A stretch of DNA of 64,000 nt from Thermococcus sp. (GCA_027075325.1 JALTBN010000043.1:202542-266541), one strand, 5' to 3'; shown: positions 1 through 8,947, counted from the stretch's first letter. The notes: a model not told the origin generated them from the sequence alone. Numbers and translations: made by a program.

Positions 1-152
1 AGCTTCGCAAGCCCCTTGGCCTGCAGACCGAGAACGGAGCGCATAACCGCGACCTGGTTGAGGCCGGTTTTTTTAACGAGTTCCTCGAATTTGAGCTTTT
101 TGCCCTCGCCGAGCTTTATGAGCGTGAGCTTCTCCTGGTAGCTTAGCTCCAT
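1..152 (-). CDS. pheS: Phenylalanyl-tRNA synthetase alpha subunit, N-terminal part (runs off window)
   Basis: Only the first 50 or so codons are present. They begin [17 protein letters not shown], which I recognise as the winged-helix N terminus of the archaeal PheS alpha chain. With PheT it charges tRNA-Phe. The ATG at 152-150 is preceded on the minus strand by a strong GGGAGGTGG ribosome-binding site seven bases away. The catalytic domain lies outside the window, so the assignment rests on the N terminus alone. Confidence 0.8.
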   Translation of the reverse strand, partial: MELSYQEKLTLIKLGEGKKLKFEELVKKTGLNQVAVMRSVLGLQAKGLAK

Positions 153-242
153 AATGCCACCTCCCGGTAGGGGTGTGCGGGAGAACTTAAGAGAATTGCG
201 GTGCTGGAAAACCGTGGAAAAAAGAAGGAGTAAAGGTGATGT

Positions 243-1295
243 TCACTTCTTGTGCGGGAAGAAGACGACCTTTCCGGTCTTACCCGCGCGCATAAGCTCG
301 AAGGCTTCCTCGAACTCCTCAAAGCCGTTGTACCTGTGGGTTATGACCTCGTCGAGCTTGAGCTTGCCGCTCTGGATGAGGCTTGATACCGTGTACCAGG
401 TCTCCCAGAGGTGCCTTCCGGTTATGCCGTGTATCTCAAGGGCCTTGAAGATGATGAGGTTGTTGAAGTCTATCGTGACTTCCCTCGGGTAGAGTCCGAG
501 GAGCGAGACCCTTCCGCCAGGAGTGGTCGCCGCCAAGCCCTGCTCAAGGGCTTTTGGAGCGCCGCTGAACTCAAGGAAAACCTCAACCCCAGCACCGTCG
601 GTTATGTCCATCACAGCCTTGACCGGGTCCTCTTCAAATGGGTTGATGACGTAGTCGGCACCGACCTTCTTTGCCAGCTCCCTTCTGAACTCGCTCGGCT
701 CGCTCACGATAACCGGGTAGGCGCCGCTGGCCTTGGCAACGGTTATTCCGAGGAGTCCGAGGGGTCCGGCACCGGTTATGAGGGTGCTCCTTCCGGCTAT
801 GGGGCCGGCGAGAACAGTGTCGACGGCGTTTCCAAGCGGCTCCTGGAGGGCCGCGTGCTCGGGCTTCATTCCCTTCGGGTTCTTCCAGGCGTTCTTAGCA
901 GGGACGATGGCGTACTCGGCGAAGACACCGTCCATGTCAACACCGAAAATCTTGGTATTCTGGCAGACGTGGTAGCGGTTGTGCTTGCATGCGTAGCACT
1001 TGCCGCAAACGATGTGCGTTTCCGCGCTTATGTAGTCGCCGACCTCAAGGGTGTTAACTCCCGGGCCTACCTCAACGACCTCTCCAGCCACTTCGTGACC
1101 CATGATCTGGGGCGGCTTTATCCTGCTCTGCGCCCACTCGTTCCACTCGTAGATGTGCAGATCTGTTCCGCAGATGGTAGTTGCGAGAACCTTTATGAGC
1201 ACTTCACCCGGGCCAGGCTTTGGAACATCAACCTCAACCAGCTCGGCACCGTAGGCCGGCTTGGTCTTCATGATGGCCTGCATCTTTTCGGACAT
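243..1295 (-). CDS. tdh: L-threonine 3-dehydrogenase
   Basis: Zinc-dependent medium-chain dehydrogenase that oxidises L-threonine to 2-amino-3-ketobutyrate with NAD. The protein, about 350 aa, begins [20 protein letters not shown], nearly the known Pyrococcus/Thermococcus Tdh N terminus. Visible features are the catalytic zinc ligands (ICGTD Cys, GHE His/Glu), the four-cysteine structural zinc loop [15 protein letters not shown] and a GAGPLG-type Rossmann motif. An in-frame ATG three codons upstream sits directly against the GGAG ribosome-binding site. The ATG at 1295 has proper spacing (GGAGATGAGAGCC) and gives the family's usual N terminus, so I chose it. Confidence 0.95.
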   Translation of the reverse strand: MSEKMQAIMKTKPAYGAELVEVDVPKPGPGEVLIKVLATTICGTDLHIYEWNEWAQSRIKPPQIMGHEVAGEVVEVGPGVNTLEVGDYISAETHIVCGKCYACKHNRYHVCQNTKIFGVDMDGVFAEYAIVPAKNAWKNPKGMKPEHAALQEPLGNAVDTVLAGPIAGRSTLITGAGPLGLLGITVAKASGAYPVIVSEPSEFRRELAKKVGADYVINPFEEDPVKAVMDITDGAGVEVFLEFSGAPKALEQGLAATTPGGRVSLLGLYPREVTIDFNNLIIFKALEIHGITGRHLWETWYTVSSLIQSGKLKLDEVITHRYNGFEEFEEAFELMRAGKTGKVVFFPHKK

Positions 1296-1332
1296 GGCTC
1301 TCATCTCCTACATCGATGCATAGGTTTGACCC

Positions 1333-1347
1333 GATATAAACTTTTTC
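1333..1347 (-). promoter_or_regulatory. TATA-box region of tdh
   Basis: On the minus strand the sequence reads GAAAAAGTTTATATC, a good archaeal BRE/TATA match. It lies about 38-45 bases upstream of the tdh ATG, predicting a short leader that includes the GGAGATGA ribosome-binding site. Confidence 0.6.
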
Positions 1348-1512
1348 AATGAGTTTTGGAACGTGAAGAGGGACTTGATATTGTCCTGTTTGATATTAGC
1401 ACTTAAAAGCCAGTATTAAGTTTGAATTTCAAGATAAATGCTGAAAAAAGTTCAGTAAAACAACGGAGGGATTATATAGGAGCATACACACCTGAAAGGC
1501 GACATCTCTACG

Positions 1513-1737
1513 GTGGTGTCTGAATTGGAGAGGAATGGGTTTGCTCCAAGAAAGCCCCCCGTGAAAACGGGGGAAAAGTACAGGGTGAAGATAGAGTCCC
1601 TCGGCAAAGGAGGCGATGGGATAGCAAGGATAAGGGGCTTTGTTATTTTCGTCCCCAACACACAGGTCGGGGATGAGGTGGAGGTCGTCATAAAGAACGT
1701 GAAAGAGCGCTTTGCCTTCGCGGAAGTCCTGGAGTGA
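1513..1737 (+). CDS. TRAM-domain small RNA-binding protein
   Basis: A protein of about 74 aa that is almost entirely a TRAM domain: [32 protein letters not shown], then [14 protein letters not shown]. This beta-barrel binds RNA; stand-alone archaeal TRAM proteins are thought to act as RNA chaperones. A TATA box (attatata, 1471-1478) predicts transcription from about 1500. The start is uncertain. GTG at 1513 has no clear ribosome-binding site, whereas TTG at 1525 sits six bases after GGTGGTG and would give about 70 aa. The next gene has its own promoter. Confidence 0.85.
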   Translation: MVSELERNGFAPRKPPVKTGEKYRVKIESLGKGGDGIARIRGFVIFVPNTQVGDEVEVVIKNVKERFAFAEVLE

Positions 1738-1857
1738 AAACCCAGAGGGACTCTTTTACTTTGTTCCCCCTTTAGTCCCGTACCACTTTTTTTCTTCCCG
1801 GACCGGAAAACTTAATAAAACAAACGGTATAACAGTGTAAAGCATGGGGGGAAATGG

Positions 1858-2601
1858 ATGGCAGTGATAGTAATGACCGGCAGGGGCGGTGCAGGAAAGA
1901 CCACAACAACGGCGAACCTCAGCACTTACCTCGCCATGAGAGAATACAGGGTTCTGGCTATTGATGGGGACCTATACCTCCCCAACCTGGGGTTTCACTT
2001 CGGGATGGACAACGTCAAATATACGGTTCACTCCCTTCTCCACGATCCAAGCATAAATCCTGAATGGGCCATTTACAAGCACCGGGAGACCGGAGTTTAC
2101 GTGATGCCCGGCAGTACCAACCTCCATGATGTCGTGGGCATATCCCCTCAAAAGCTGAGGGACCTCGTCGAGGAAATCAAATACAAGTTTGGAATAGTGT
2201 TCGTAGATTCCCCAACGGGGGTTCCATTCGACACGCTCCCGACATTCGAGGTGGCGGACTACCAGATAATAGTGGTGGAGATAGAGAGATCCCCGATATA
2301 CTCCTTTGAAACAATGGTGGAAAACGAGGTTCAAAAGCTCAAGGCCCTGGGGGACGAGTACGGTCTCAAGATAGGTGTTGTTCTGAACAAGGTTCGTGAG
2401 AGTGCGGACGTTGTTGATAAAATAATAGAGGCCATCGAAGAGGACATTGGTGTCCCTGTCCTGAGCTGGGTGCCGTTCGATGAGGCAGTTCCGGAATCCA
2501 TTAACGTTGGCGTCCCGGTTCTCGCGTATAAACCAAAGAGCGACTCTGCCCTTGCCTTCGCCGAGGCAGGAGAGGTCCTCGAAAACTGGATATTCGGCTG
2601 A
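1858..2601 (+). CDS. MinD/ParA-like P-loop ATPase
   Basis: A 247-aa SIMIBI-class ATPase. The Walker A region at residues 8-16 reads GRGGAGKTT, followed by TANLSTYLA and AIDGDLYLPN (switch region) and a Walker B-type FVDSPTGV. In canonical MinD/ParA proteins the first basic residue is the signature lysine (KGGxGKT); here it is arginine. The short C-terminal end shows no obvious amphipathic membrane-targeting helix. ATG follows GGGGGGAAATGG. It is 20 bp upstream of HMG-CoA reductase and probably co-transcribed with it. The cargo or partner is not evident from context. Confidence 0.8.
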   Translation: MAVIVMTGRGGAGKTTTTANLSTYLAMREYRVLAIDGDLYLPNLGFHFGMDNVKYTVHSLLHDPSINPEWAIYKHRETGVYVMPGSTNLHDVVGISPQKLRDLVEEIKYKFGIVFVDSPTGVPFDTLPTFEVADYQIIVVEIERSPIYSFETMVENEVQKLKALGDEYGLKIGVVLNKVRESADVVDKIIEAIEEDIGVPVLSWVPFDEAVPESINVGVPVLAYKPKSDSALAFAEAGEVLENWIFG

Positions 2602-2621
2602 TTTCTCACGGAGGTGCCGTT

Positions 2622-3848
2622 ATGGAGTTTGAGGAACTGGTTGAGAAGGTCGCAAGCGGAGAGATTAAGCTCCACCAGGTTGAGAAGTATACCGACGGCG
2701 ACAAGAAGCTCGCTACTGAAATAAGGAGGAAAGCGCTCGAGAAGAAGCTCGGAGTAAAGCTCGAGGACATCGGCCACTACTCGATAGACCCCAACAGGCT
2801 CATAGGCAAGAACATCGAGAACATGATAGGCGTCGTTCAGATACCGATGGGCGTCGCCGGACCGCTCAAGATAAACGGCGAGTACGCTAAGGGAGAGTTC
2901 TACATCCCGCTCGCCACAACTGAAGGTGCTCTCGTCGCCAGCGTAAACCGCGGCTGCTCCGCTTTGACGGAGGCTGGAGGAGTTAAGACCACGCTGATAG
3001 ACGACAAGATGGCCCGTGCACCGCTCCTCAAGTGCCCCGACGCGAGGCGCGCAAGAGAGGTAGCGGAGTGGGTTCAAAACAACCTCAACTACCTCCAGGA
3101 GGAGGCGGTAAGCAAGGTCACCAGGCACGGAAAGCTCCGCGGTGTTAAGCCCTTCATAGTGGGCAACAACCTCTACCTCCGCTTCGAGTTTGAGACCGGC
3201 GATGCCATGGGCATGAACATGGTGACCATCTCAAGCGAGGAGATAATGAAGGTCATCGAGGAGAAGTTCCCCGACGTGAAGTACCTTGCCCTCTCAGGGA
3301 ACCTCTGCGTAGACAAGAAGCCCAACGCCCTCAACTTCATCGAGGGCAGGGGGAAGACGGTCATAGCCGAGGCGGTGATCCCGAGGGAAGTCGTAGAGAA
3401 GAAGCTGAAGACGACGCCCGAGCTGATAGCGGAGGTCAACTACAGGAAGAACCTTGTCGGCTCGGCACAGGCCGCTTCCTACGGCTTCAACGCGCACTTC
3501 GGGAACATCGTCGGTGCCATTTTCCTCGCCACCGGTCAGGACGAGGCCCAGATCACAGAAGGTTCCCATGGCATAACCCTCGCCGAGGTGACTCCAGAAG
3601 GGGACCTCTATATAAGCATAACCATGCCGAGCCTTGAGATAGGAACCGTCGGCGGTGGAACGAGGGTTCCGACCCAGAGGGAAGCTTTGAGCATTATGGG
3701 CGTTGCAGGCGGTGGAGATCCTCCGGGAAGCAACGCCAAGAAGTTCGCCGAGATAGTTGCCGGCGCGGTTCTTGCAGGGGAGCTCTCTCTCTTGGCCGCG
3801 ATAGCAGCGAAACATCTTGCGAAGGCCCATAGGGAACTCGGGCGTTAG
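2622..3848 (+). CDS. hmgA: 3-hydroxy-3-methylglutaryl-CoA reductase
   Basis: Class I HMG-CoA reductase of 408 aa, making mevalonate for archaeal isoprenoid membrane lipids. Catalytic elements visible are the glutamate in TTEGALVAS (about residue 101), the region VGSAQAAS, the aspartate in GQDEAQ (about 306) and the late histidine in AAKHLAKAH (about 396). ENMIGVVQIPMGVAGPL is the substrate-binding start of the family. Length is normal for archaeal enzymes, which lack the eukaryotic membrane domain. Ribosome-binding site GGAGGTGCCGTT precedes ATG. Its TAG stop overlaps the TAA stop of the convergent gene (3845-3848). Confidence 0.96.
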   Translation: MEFEELVEKVASGEIKLHQVEKYTDGDKKLATEIRRKALEKKLGVKLEDIGHYSIDPNRLIGKNIENMIGVVQIPMGVAGPLKINGEYAKGEFYIPLATTEGALVASVNRGCSALTEAGGVKTTLIDDKMARAPLLKCPDARRAREVAEWVQNNLNYLQEEAVSKVTRHGKLRGVKPFIVGNNLYLRFEFETGDAMGMNMVTISSEEIMKVIEEKFPDVKYLALSGNLCVDKKPNALNFIEGRGKTVIAEAVIPREVVEKKLKTTPELIAEVNYRKNLVGSAQAASYGFNAHFGNIVGAIFLATGQDEAQITEGSHGITLAEVTPEGDLYISITMPSLEIGTVGGGTRVPTQREALSIMGVAGGGDPPGSNAKKFAEIVAGAVLAGELSLLAAIAAKHLAKAHRELGR

Positions 3849-4465
3849 CCGGTCTCACCCTTTCCTTTCTGTTTGATGGCCAGGATCACCGCTTTTTTCT
3901 TAGGTTTCTGGGTCAGCTCCACTCCCCTGAGGTAGAGGAGTGAGAAGGGGTAGTCTAAGATGACGTAGATCAGAACCGTCAGGACCACTGCCACCATCGA
4001 CTGGATCCAGAGCCCCAAACCCTCCACGAGGGAAGAGGTTGCAAAGCTAACGCCAAAGCCCACCAAAAAGCTCAGGGCGGAGCGGTGTCTGAACCTCCGA
4101 CCCCGGATGTTCCTCGTCAGGATGGTTCTCAGGAGCACGCCCAATGCCCCCTCCCTCCTCACCCTGAAGTAGAGCTCGAACTCCTCCCTGAACTCCCCCG
4201 GAACCTGAAAGTCTCCGGAGATCAGGTAGAACACCCTACTCATGCCGTCGGTGAGCTCTAAGACCGTCATGAAGCGGTTCGTCCGGTAAATGTCTTCTGC
4301 CCCGGCAATGAGCATGTACTCGTCTGGATCCTGGAGGCGCTTTGCTCCCCCGGTGACCTTCTCAAGTTTGGAGACGCATTCCGAGAGGAAGCTGCAGCTG
4401 ACTTTCGAGTACTTGACGAACTTTGACTTTGAAAGTTCTTTGGTGATGCCCCTCAGACGCATCAT
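3845..4465 (-). CDS. Membrane protein of unknown function, two predicted transmembrane segments
   Basis: A 206-aa protein I do not recognise. The N-terminal half is soluble and mixed-charge. Two hydrophobic stretches follow at about residues 130-150 (LSFLVGFGVSFATSSLVEG) and 153-178 (MVAVVLTVLIYVILDYPFSLLYL), then a very basic C-terminal tail (KPKKKAV...KQKGKGETG). Two adjacent ATGs (4465, 4462) follow GGAG. Its stop overlaps hmgA's on the opposite strand by four bases. It looks like a Thermococcales-specific membrane protein. Confidence 0.75.
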   Translation of the reverse strand: MMRLRGITKELSKSKFVKYSKVSCSFLSECVSKLEKVTGGAKRLQDPDEYMLIAGAEDIYRTNRFMTVLELTDGMSRVFYLISGDFQVPGEFREEFELYFRVRREGALGVLLRTILTRNIRGRRFRHRSALSFLVGFGVSFATSSLVEGLGLWIQSMVAVVLTVLIYVILDYPFSLLYLRGVELTQKPKKKAVILAIKQKGKGETG

Positions 4466-4510
4466 CTCCGTCGCCTAAAGTGCCCCTGAGACTTTAAAAT
4501 TTTACCGCAA

Positions 4511-4556
4511 CCTTTTTAAATGTACATCCAAGTGCTACATAGACTATATAGTCTAT
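4511..4556 (+). promoter_or_regulatory. Promoter with perfect 18-bp palindromic operator ahead of the phosphate transporter
   Basis: A TATA box (cctttttaaat, 4511-4521) is followed at 4539-4556 by the perfect palindrome ATAGACTATATAGTCTAT. The palindrome covers the expected transcription start and ends 12 bp before the ATG. That position is typical of archaeal repressors that block polymerase recruitment. The cognate factor is unknown. Confidence 0.6.
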
Positions 4557-4568
4557 AGAGGGAGGGAG

Positions 4569-5486
4569 ATGCTGGCGGTCATTGCAGCGGCCCTTTTCAT
4601 GGCGTGGGCGATAGGCGCAAACGACAGTGCAAAGGCAGTCGGGACCGCCGTTGGCTCAGGGATAATCGGCTTTAAGCGGGCTGTACTGGTAATAGCCGTG
4701 TTCGTGACAATGGGGGCAATACTGGGCGGTTCCGGGGTTTCCAATACGGTGAGCGGGTTAGCCAAGGGTATGGACTGGCCGCAGATAGGGCTGGTTCTCT
4801 TCAGCGCCGCCTCCGCAGTTACCATAGCGAGCCTCTGGGGGAACCCCATATCCACAACACAGGCCATAATCGGGGCCCTCGTCGGGGCATCACTTGCCCT
4901 AAACATTCCAGTGAATTGGTACGTCGTTGGTAAAATCATCCTAACCTGGATAATCTCACCGGTCTTAGCGGGTGCTCTCTCCATCACCATCTACATACTC
5001 TACAAAAGGATTCTCAACGGGATTAAGCACATTGAGACGCTGGAGCTAACCCAGAAGTGGCTCGCTTTCATAGCCTCAGCCTATGCGTCCTTCAACCTCG
5101 GAACCAACGAACTGGCCAACGTGATAGGCCTCGCGGACGGCGGCTTCTCCACGAGGGTTTTTCTGGCGCTCACCCTCGGAGCGGGTGCCCTAACTTTCAG
5201 CTACAAGGTTATGATGACCGTTGGAAAGGATCTCGCTCCCCTCGGCCCGACCTCCGGCTTCTCAGCCCAGATGGGCGCCGCCCTATCCGTCACGATGGCT
5301 AACATCTTCGGAATCCCAGTAAGCTCAGGCCAGGCCATAGTGGGAGCCATATCCGGTGTGAGCATCTATAAAGGTGGACCGGTCAATAAAAAGGCCCTGA
5401 AGGGAATTCTCAGGGGATGGATAACGGCACCCCTTGGGGCAGGTCTGTTGGCGTTTCTACTCATCAAAATGCTCGCGGCCCTTTGA
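4569..5486 (+). CDS. Inorganic phosphate transporter, PiT family
   Basis: A 305-aa, highly hydrophobic protein with the two PiT half signatures: GANDSAKAVGTAVGS near residue 17 and FNLGTNELANVIGLADGG near residue 175. PiT proteins import phosphate by cation symport through an inverted-repeat transmembrane fold. The ATG follows GAGGGAGGGAG. No phoU gene is adjacent, so regulation may act through the palindrome overlapping its promoter. tgtA starts 41 bp downstream with its own TATA box (agctttttaaagg). Confidence 0.9.
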   Translation: MLAVIAAALFMAWAIGANDSAKAVGTAVGSGIIGFKRAVLVIAVFVTMGAILGGSGVSNTVSGLAKGMDWPQIGLVLFSAASAVTIASLWGNPISTTQAIIGALVGASLALNIPVNWYVVGKIILTWIISPVLAGALSITIYILYKRILNGIKHIETLELTQKWLAFIASAYASFNLGTNELANVIGLADGGFSTRVFLALTLGAGALTFSYKVMMTVGKDLAPLGPTSGFSAQMGAALSVTMANIFGIPVSSGQAIVGAISGVSIYKGGPVNKKALKGILRGWITAPLGAGLLAFLLIKMLAAL

Positions 5487-5527
5487 AGCTTTTTAAAGGA
5501 CTGTACCAAATTGAGGGGGGTGAGAAA

Positions 5528-7270
5528 ATGACTGATTTCAGGTTTGAGGTTAAGGCGAGAGACGCCGCGGGGAGGATTGGAAAGCTGACCGTTAACGGGA
5601 AGACGATAGAGACGCCGGCCATAATGCCCGTTGTCAATCCGAAGCAGCTCATCGTGACCCCTAAAGAGCTGAGGGAGATGGGCTTCGGGATGATCATCAC
5701 GAACTCCTACATAATCTATAAGACACCCGAGCTGAGGGAGAAGGCCCTTGATGTGGGTATCCACGAGCTTCTCGGCTACGACGGTATAATTGAGGTCGAT
5801 TCCGGCTCTTTCCAGCTCATGCGCTACGGTGATGTTGAGGTTACGAACCGCGAGATAGTCCAGTTCCAGCACGAGGTAGGGGTTGACATTGGGACTTTCC
5901 TCGACATACCGACCCCTCCGGATGCTCCGCGGGAGAAGGCGGAGGAGGATTTGAGGACAACGCTGGAGAGGGCAAAGGAAGCCGCGGAGATAAAGGAGAT
6001 AGCGATGAACGCGGCCGTTCAGGGTTCAACCTACCCAGACCTAAGAACCTACGCCGCCAGAAGACTCAGCGAGATGGACTTTGAAATTCACCCAATAGGT
6101 GCCGTCGTCCCGCTCATGGAAAGCTACCGCTACCACGATCTGGTTGATGTCGTCATCGCCTCGAAGCAGGGCCTCAGGCCTGACAGGCCCGTCCACCTCT
6201 TTGGTGCCGGCCACCCGATGATATTCGCTTTAGCTGTGACGATGGGGATTGACCTCTTCGACTCGGCCAGCTACGCCCTGTACGCCAAGGACGACCGCTA
6301 CCTAACGCCGGAGGGAACGAAACGCTTGGAGGAGCTTGAGTACTTTCCCTGTTCCTGTCCGGTGTGTAGCCGCTACACCCCCCAGGAACTCAGGGAGATG
6401 CCCAAGGAAGAGAGAACGAGGCTTTTGGCAATCCACAACCTCTGGGTCATAAGGGAAGAACTCAACAGGGTGAAGCAGGCAATAAAGGAGGGGGCCCTCT
6501 GGGAACTGGTGGATGAGAGGGCGAGGAGTCATCCAAAGCTTTACTCGGCTTACAAGAGATTGCTTGAGTACAGGGAGTACCTTGAGAAGAACGAGCCGGT
6601 AACCAAAGCTTCAGCTTTCTTCAAGGTCAGCGAGGAATCCCTGCGGTGGCCGACGGCTATAAGGGCGAAGGGGAGGGCGGAGAGAGTTAGGGCTAAATTC
6701 CCGGAGACGATAGAGCACCCGATTTTCGGTGAGATTCCAAGGTATCTGAGCCTGAGTTACCCATTCGCCCAGAGCGAGGGCGAGGAGGACTTTACGATAG
6801 AGAAGCCGAGAAAGGAGGAGGCAAGGAACTACATCATGGCCATCGCAGAATACCAGTTCGGCAAGGGGGCTGAAGAGGCCTTTAAGGATGCCTTCGTCGA
6901 GCTGTCGAGGAAGACAGGCATGCCAAGGCAGATTAAAGCTAAGGGGAAGCACCTAGCAACTTTTAGAGCAGAGGATGGCCTCCTAACGCTCGGGATTGAA
7001 GGAGCAAAGAGGCTCCACGAGGTTCTCCCGTTCCCGAGGATGCGCGTCGTGGTCAACAGCGACGCCGAACCCTTTGCAAGGAGAGGAAAGAACGTCTTCG
7101 CCAAGTTTGTGGTTGATGCCGACCCAGGAATAAGGCCCTACGATGAGGTTCTGGTTGTGAACGAGAGGGATGAACTGCTCGCGACGGGACAGACCCTGCT
7201 CAACGGTGAGGAGCTGAAAATCTTCCAGAGCGGATTGGCGGTGAAGGTACGGAGGGGAGTGGAGAAGTGA
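5528..7270 (+). CDS. tgtA: tRNA-guanine(15) transglycosylase, archaeosine pathway
   Basis: A 580-aa enzyme that replaces guanine 15 in the tRNA D-arm with preQ0, the first tRNA step of archaeosine synthesis. Seen: substrate-pocket motif IITNSYIIYK, nucleophile region VDSGSFQLMRYGD, zinc site CSCPVCSRY with a downstream histidine, and a C-terminal PUA domain (VVVNSDAEPFARRGKNVFAKFV...). An open frame extends 37 codons further upstream, but ATG at 5528 directly follows GGGGGGTGAGAAA and gives the family's N terminus. Its stop abuts the convergent cis-prenyltransferase stop. Confidence 0.95.
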   Translation: MTDFRFEVKARDAAGRIGKLTVNGKTIETPAIMPVVNPKQLIVTPKELREMGFGMIITNSYIIYKTPELREKALDVGIHELLGYDGIIEVDSGSFQLMRYGDVEVTNREIVQFQHEVGVDIGTFLDIPTPPDAPREKAEEDLRTTLERAKEAAEIKEIAMNAAVQGSTYPDLRTYAARRLSEMDFEIHPIGAVVPLMESYRYHDLVDVVIASKQGLRPDRPVHLFGAGHPMIFALAVTMGIDLFDSASYALYAKDDRYLTPEGTKRLEELEYFPCSCPVCSRYTPQELREMPKEERTRLLAIHNLWVIREELNRVKQAIKEGALWELVDERARSHPKLYSAYKRLLEYREYLEKNEPVTKASAFFKVSEESLRWPTAIRAKGRAERVRAKFPETIEHPIFGEIPRYLSLSYPFAQSEGEEDFTIEKPRKEEARNYIMAIAEYQFGKGAEEAFKDAFVELSRKTGMPRQIKAKGKHLATFRAEDGLLTLGIEGAKRLHEVLPFPRMRVVVNSDAEPFARRGKNVFAKFVVDADPGIRPYDEVLVVNERDELLATGQTLLNGEELKIFQSGLAVKVRRGVEK

Positions 7271-8065
7271 CTACCTCCCGAACCTCCTCTGCCTCTTCTG
7301 GTACTCCCGTATTATCCTCAAAAAATCTATCTTTCTGAATTCCGGGAAGTAGACGTCCACGAAGAAGAGCTCGCTGTAAGCTATCTGATAGAGGAGGAAG
7401 TTGCTTATTCTAATCTCTCCCCCGGTCCTGATAACGATATCGGGGTCGGGCATGTTCGGATGATAGAGGTAACGCTTTATCAGCTCCTCATCGATATCGT
7501 CGGGCTTTATTTTGCCCTCTATGACATCATGGACTATCTCACGGGTTGCATCGGTTATCTCGCTCCGACCTCCGTAGGCGAGGGCGATGTTAAGGAAGTA
7601 GTTCGAGTATTTTCTGGTGACCTTTTCCGCTTCCTCCGCCGCCTTCCTAACCTTTTCAGGAAGGAGCTCCCTTCTGCCTATAACATTGACCCGGATGCCA
7701 TATTTATGAACCCTCTCGTCCTCGACGAGCTCTCTAAACTTCCGCTCGAAAAGATCCATGAGCGCCCTTACCTCCTCAGTGGAGCGCTTGAAGTTCTCTG
7801 TGGAGAAGGCGTAGACCGTAAGCGTCCTTATGCCTAACTCGCGGCACCACTCAAGTATCTCCTCAAGCTTGTTGGAGCCAAAGAGATGGCCGTACCAGGG
7901 GGGCTTTTCAAACTTTCTGGCCCATCTCCGATTTCCATCCATGATTATAGCCACGTGCTTCGGAAGGTTCCCAGCTTTAACCTTCTCAAATAGATACGAC
8001 TCATAAAGGTCATAGAGGGGTTTGAAAAGGAGATGGGGAACCTTTGAAACTGCTCTGTAAAGCAT
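7271..8065 (-). CDS. uppS: Cis-prenyltransferase (undecaprenyl/polyprenyl diphosphate synthase family)
   Basis: A 264-aa enzyme that builds long-chain Z-prenyl diphosphate, in archaea the precursor of the dolichyl-type glycan carrier. The family start HVAIIMDGNRRWARK (about residues 38-52) carries the catalytic aspartate; TVYAFSTENFKR and the late RTGGEIRISNFLLYQIAYSE are also diagnostic. It lies 10 bp downstream of the gamma-carbonic-anhydrase-like gene on the same strand, so it is probably co-transcribed. Ribosome-binding site GAAGGGATATAG precedes ATG. Confidence 0.94.
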   Translation of the reverse strand: MLYRAVSKVPHLLFKPLYDLYESYLFEKVKAGNLPKHVAIIMDGNRRWARKFEKPPWYGHLFGSNKLEEILEWCRELGIRTLTVYAFSTENFKRSTEEVRALMDLFERKFRELVEDERVHKYGIRVNVIGRRELLPEKVRKAAEEAEKVTRKYSNYFLNIALAYGGRSEITDATREIVHDVIEGKIKPDDIDEELIKRYLYHPNMPDPDIVIRTGGEIRISNFLLYQIAYSELFFVDVYFPEFRKIDFLRIIREYQKRQRRFGR

Positions 8066-8075
8066 CTATATCCCT

Positions 8076-8597
8076 TCAGAGCTTCCTTCTCTTGCCCAGG
8101 TGAAGTTCTGCAAGTTCCATGTAGATCTCGGCGTTTTTCTTCGTCCACTCGATTTCCTCATCGCTGAGCTGCCTGACGACTTTTCCCGGAACGCCGACGA
8201 CGAGGCTGTAGTCCGGTATCTCCTTGCCCGGCGGAACCAAGGCTCCTGCGCCGATAATGACGTGCTTGCCTATCTTCGCCCCGTCGAGGATTATCGCGCC
8301 CATGCCGATTATGGTGTAGTCATCGACGGTCGCGCCGTGAACCACCGCGTTGTGGCCTATGGTGACGTACTTCCCTACCTTGGTCGGAAGGCCATGGGAA
8401 GTGTGTATACTAACGTTGTCCTGAACGTTGGAGCAGCAACCTATGTAGATCTGCTCGATATCCCCCCTGAGAACGGCGGAGGGCCAGACGCTCGTCTTCT
8501 CCTCAAGAACGACGTCGCCGATAACGGAGGCGGTCTCGTCTATGAAAGCGCTCTCGTGAATAACGGGCTTTTTGTCACCAAGTGCATAGGCAGGCAT
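8076..8597 (-). CDS. Gamma-carbonic-anhydrase-like hexapeptide-repeat protein
   Basis: A 173-aa left-handed beta-helix protein made of isoleucine/valine-rich hexapeptide turns (ASVIGDVVLEEKTSVWPSAVLRGD...). Zinc-ligand candidates are the histidines in VSIHTSHG and IGHNAVVHG, in the pattern of archaeal gamma-class carbonic anhydrases. It forms trimers in relatives. It may hydrate CO2 or be an inactive or acyltransferase-like relative; the sequence cannot decide. ATG follows GAGGTGATGAA. Confidence 0.85.
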   Translation of the reverse strand: MPAYALGDKKPVIHESAFIDETASVIGDVVLEEKTSVWPSAVLRGDIEQIYIGCCSNVQDNVSIHTSHGLPTKVGKYVTIGHNAVVHGATVDDYTIIGMGAIILDGAKIGKHVIIGAGALVPPGKEIPDYSLVVGVPGKVVRQLSDEEIEWTKKNAEIYMELAELHLGKRRKL

Positions 8598-8701
8598 TTC
8601 ATCACCTCATTCATGGCTAGATGGATCGACTTATAAACCTGACCTCCTTCCTGCCCTCCAGAGCGGGGTTTTAAGGGATAAATCGGAGTCACCGGCACCG
8701 C

Positions 8702-8712
8702 AAAGTTTATAA
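8702..8712 (+). promoter_or_regulatory. TATA box of the 5S rRNA-tRNA-Asp unit
   Basis: The sequence aaagtttataa lies about 30 bp upstream of the predicted 5S 5' end, the standard archaeal spacing. No second TATA lies between 5S and tRNA-Asp, so the two are probably co-transcribed. Confidence 0.65.
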
Positions 8713-8737
8713 AGTCAACTTGGGAGGTCAGTACCGG

Positions 8738-8862
8738 TACGGCGGTCAGGGCGGCGGGGCCACACCCGGTCTCGTTTCGACCCCGGAAGTTAAGCCCGCC
8801 AGCGATCCCGGCAGTACTGCCCTCCGAGAGGGGGCGGGAAACCGGGGACGCCGCCGGCCACT
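8738..8862 (+). rRNA. rrf: 5S ribosomal RNA
   Basis: Matches the archaeal 5S pattern throughout: ACCCGGTCTCGTTTCGACCC, GGAAGTTAAGCCCGCCAGCG, then AGTACTGCC and a GAGAG loop with GGGGGCGGGAAACCGGGG. The closing stem is CGGCGG near the 5' end with CCGCCG near the 3' end. It is a lone 5S gene, unlinked to 16S/23S as is usual in Thermococcales. Exact ends are approximate to a few bases. Confidence 0.92.
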
Positions 8863-8869
8863 ATCACGC

Positions 8870-8947
8870 GCCCGGGTGGTGTAGCCCGGCCCATCATACG
8901 GGACTGTCACTCCCGTGACCCGGGTTCAAATCCCGGCCCGGGCGCCA
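8870..8947 (+). tRNA. tRNA-Asp (anticodon GTC)
   Basis: Acceptor strands GCCCGGG and CCCGGGC with discriminator G and an encoded CCA. The anticodon loop CTGTCAC lies in the stem GGGA/TCCC, giving anticodon GTC. The T arm is GACCCGGGTTCAAATCCCGG. It starts about eight bases after 5S rRNA. Confidence 0.95.

Noticed and set aside
411..1352. Long open frame antisense to tdh
   Set aside because: It lies in a codon-mirrored frame of a clear tdh gene, has no family resemblance and no ribosome-binding site.
5417..5527. 37-codon upstream extension of tgtA
   Set aside because: It overlaps the PiT 3' end and the tgtA promoter; the strong ribosome-binding site and family N terminus fit ATG 5528.
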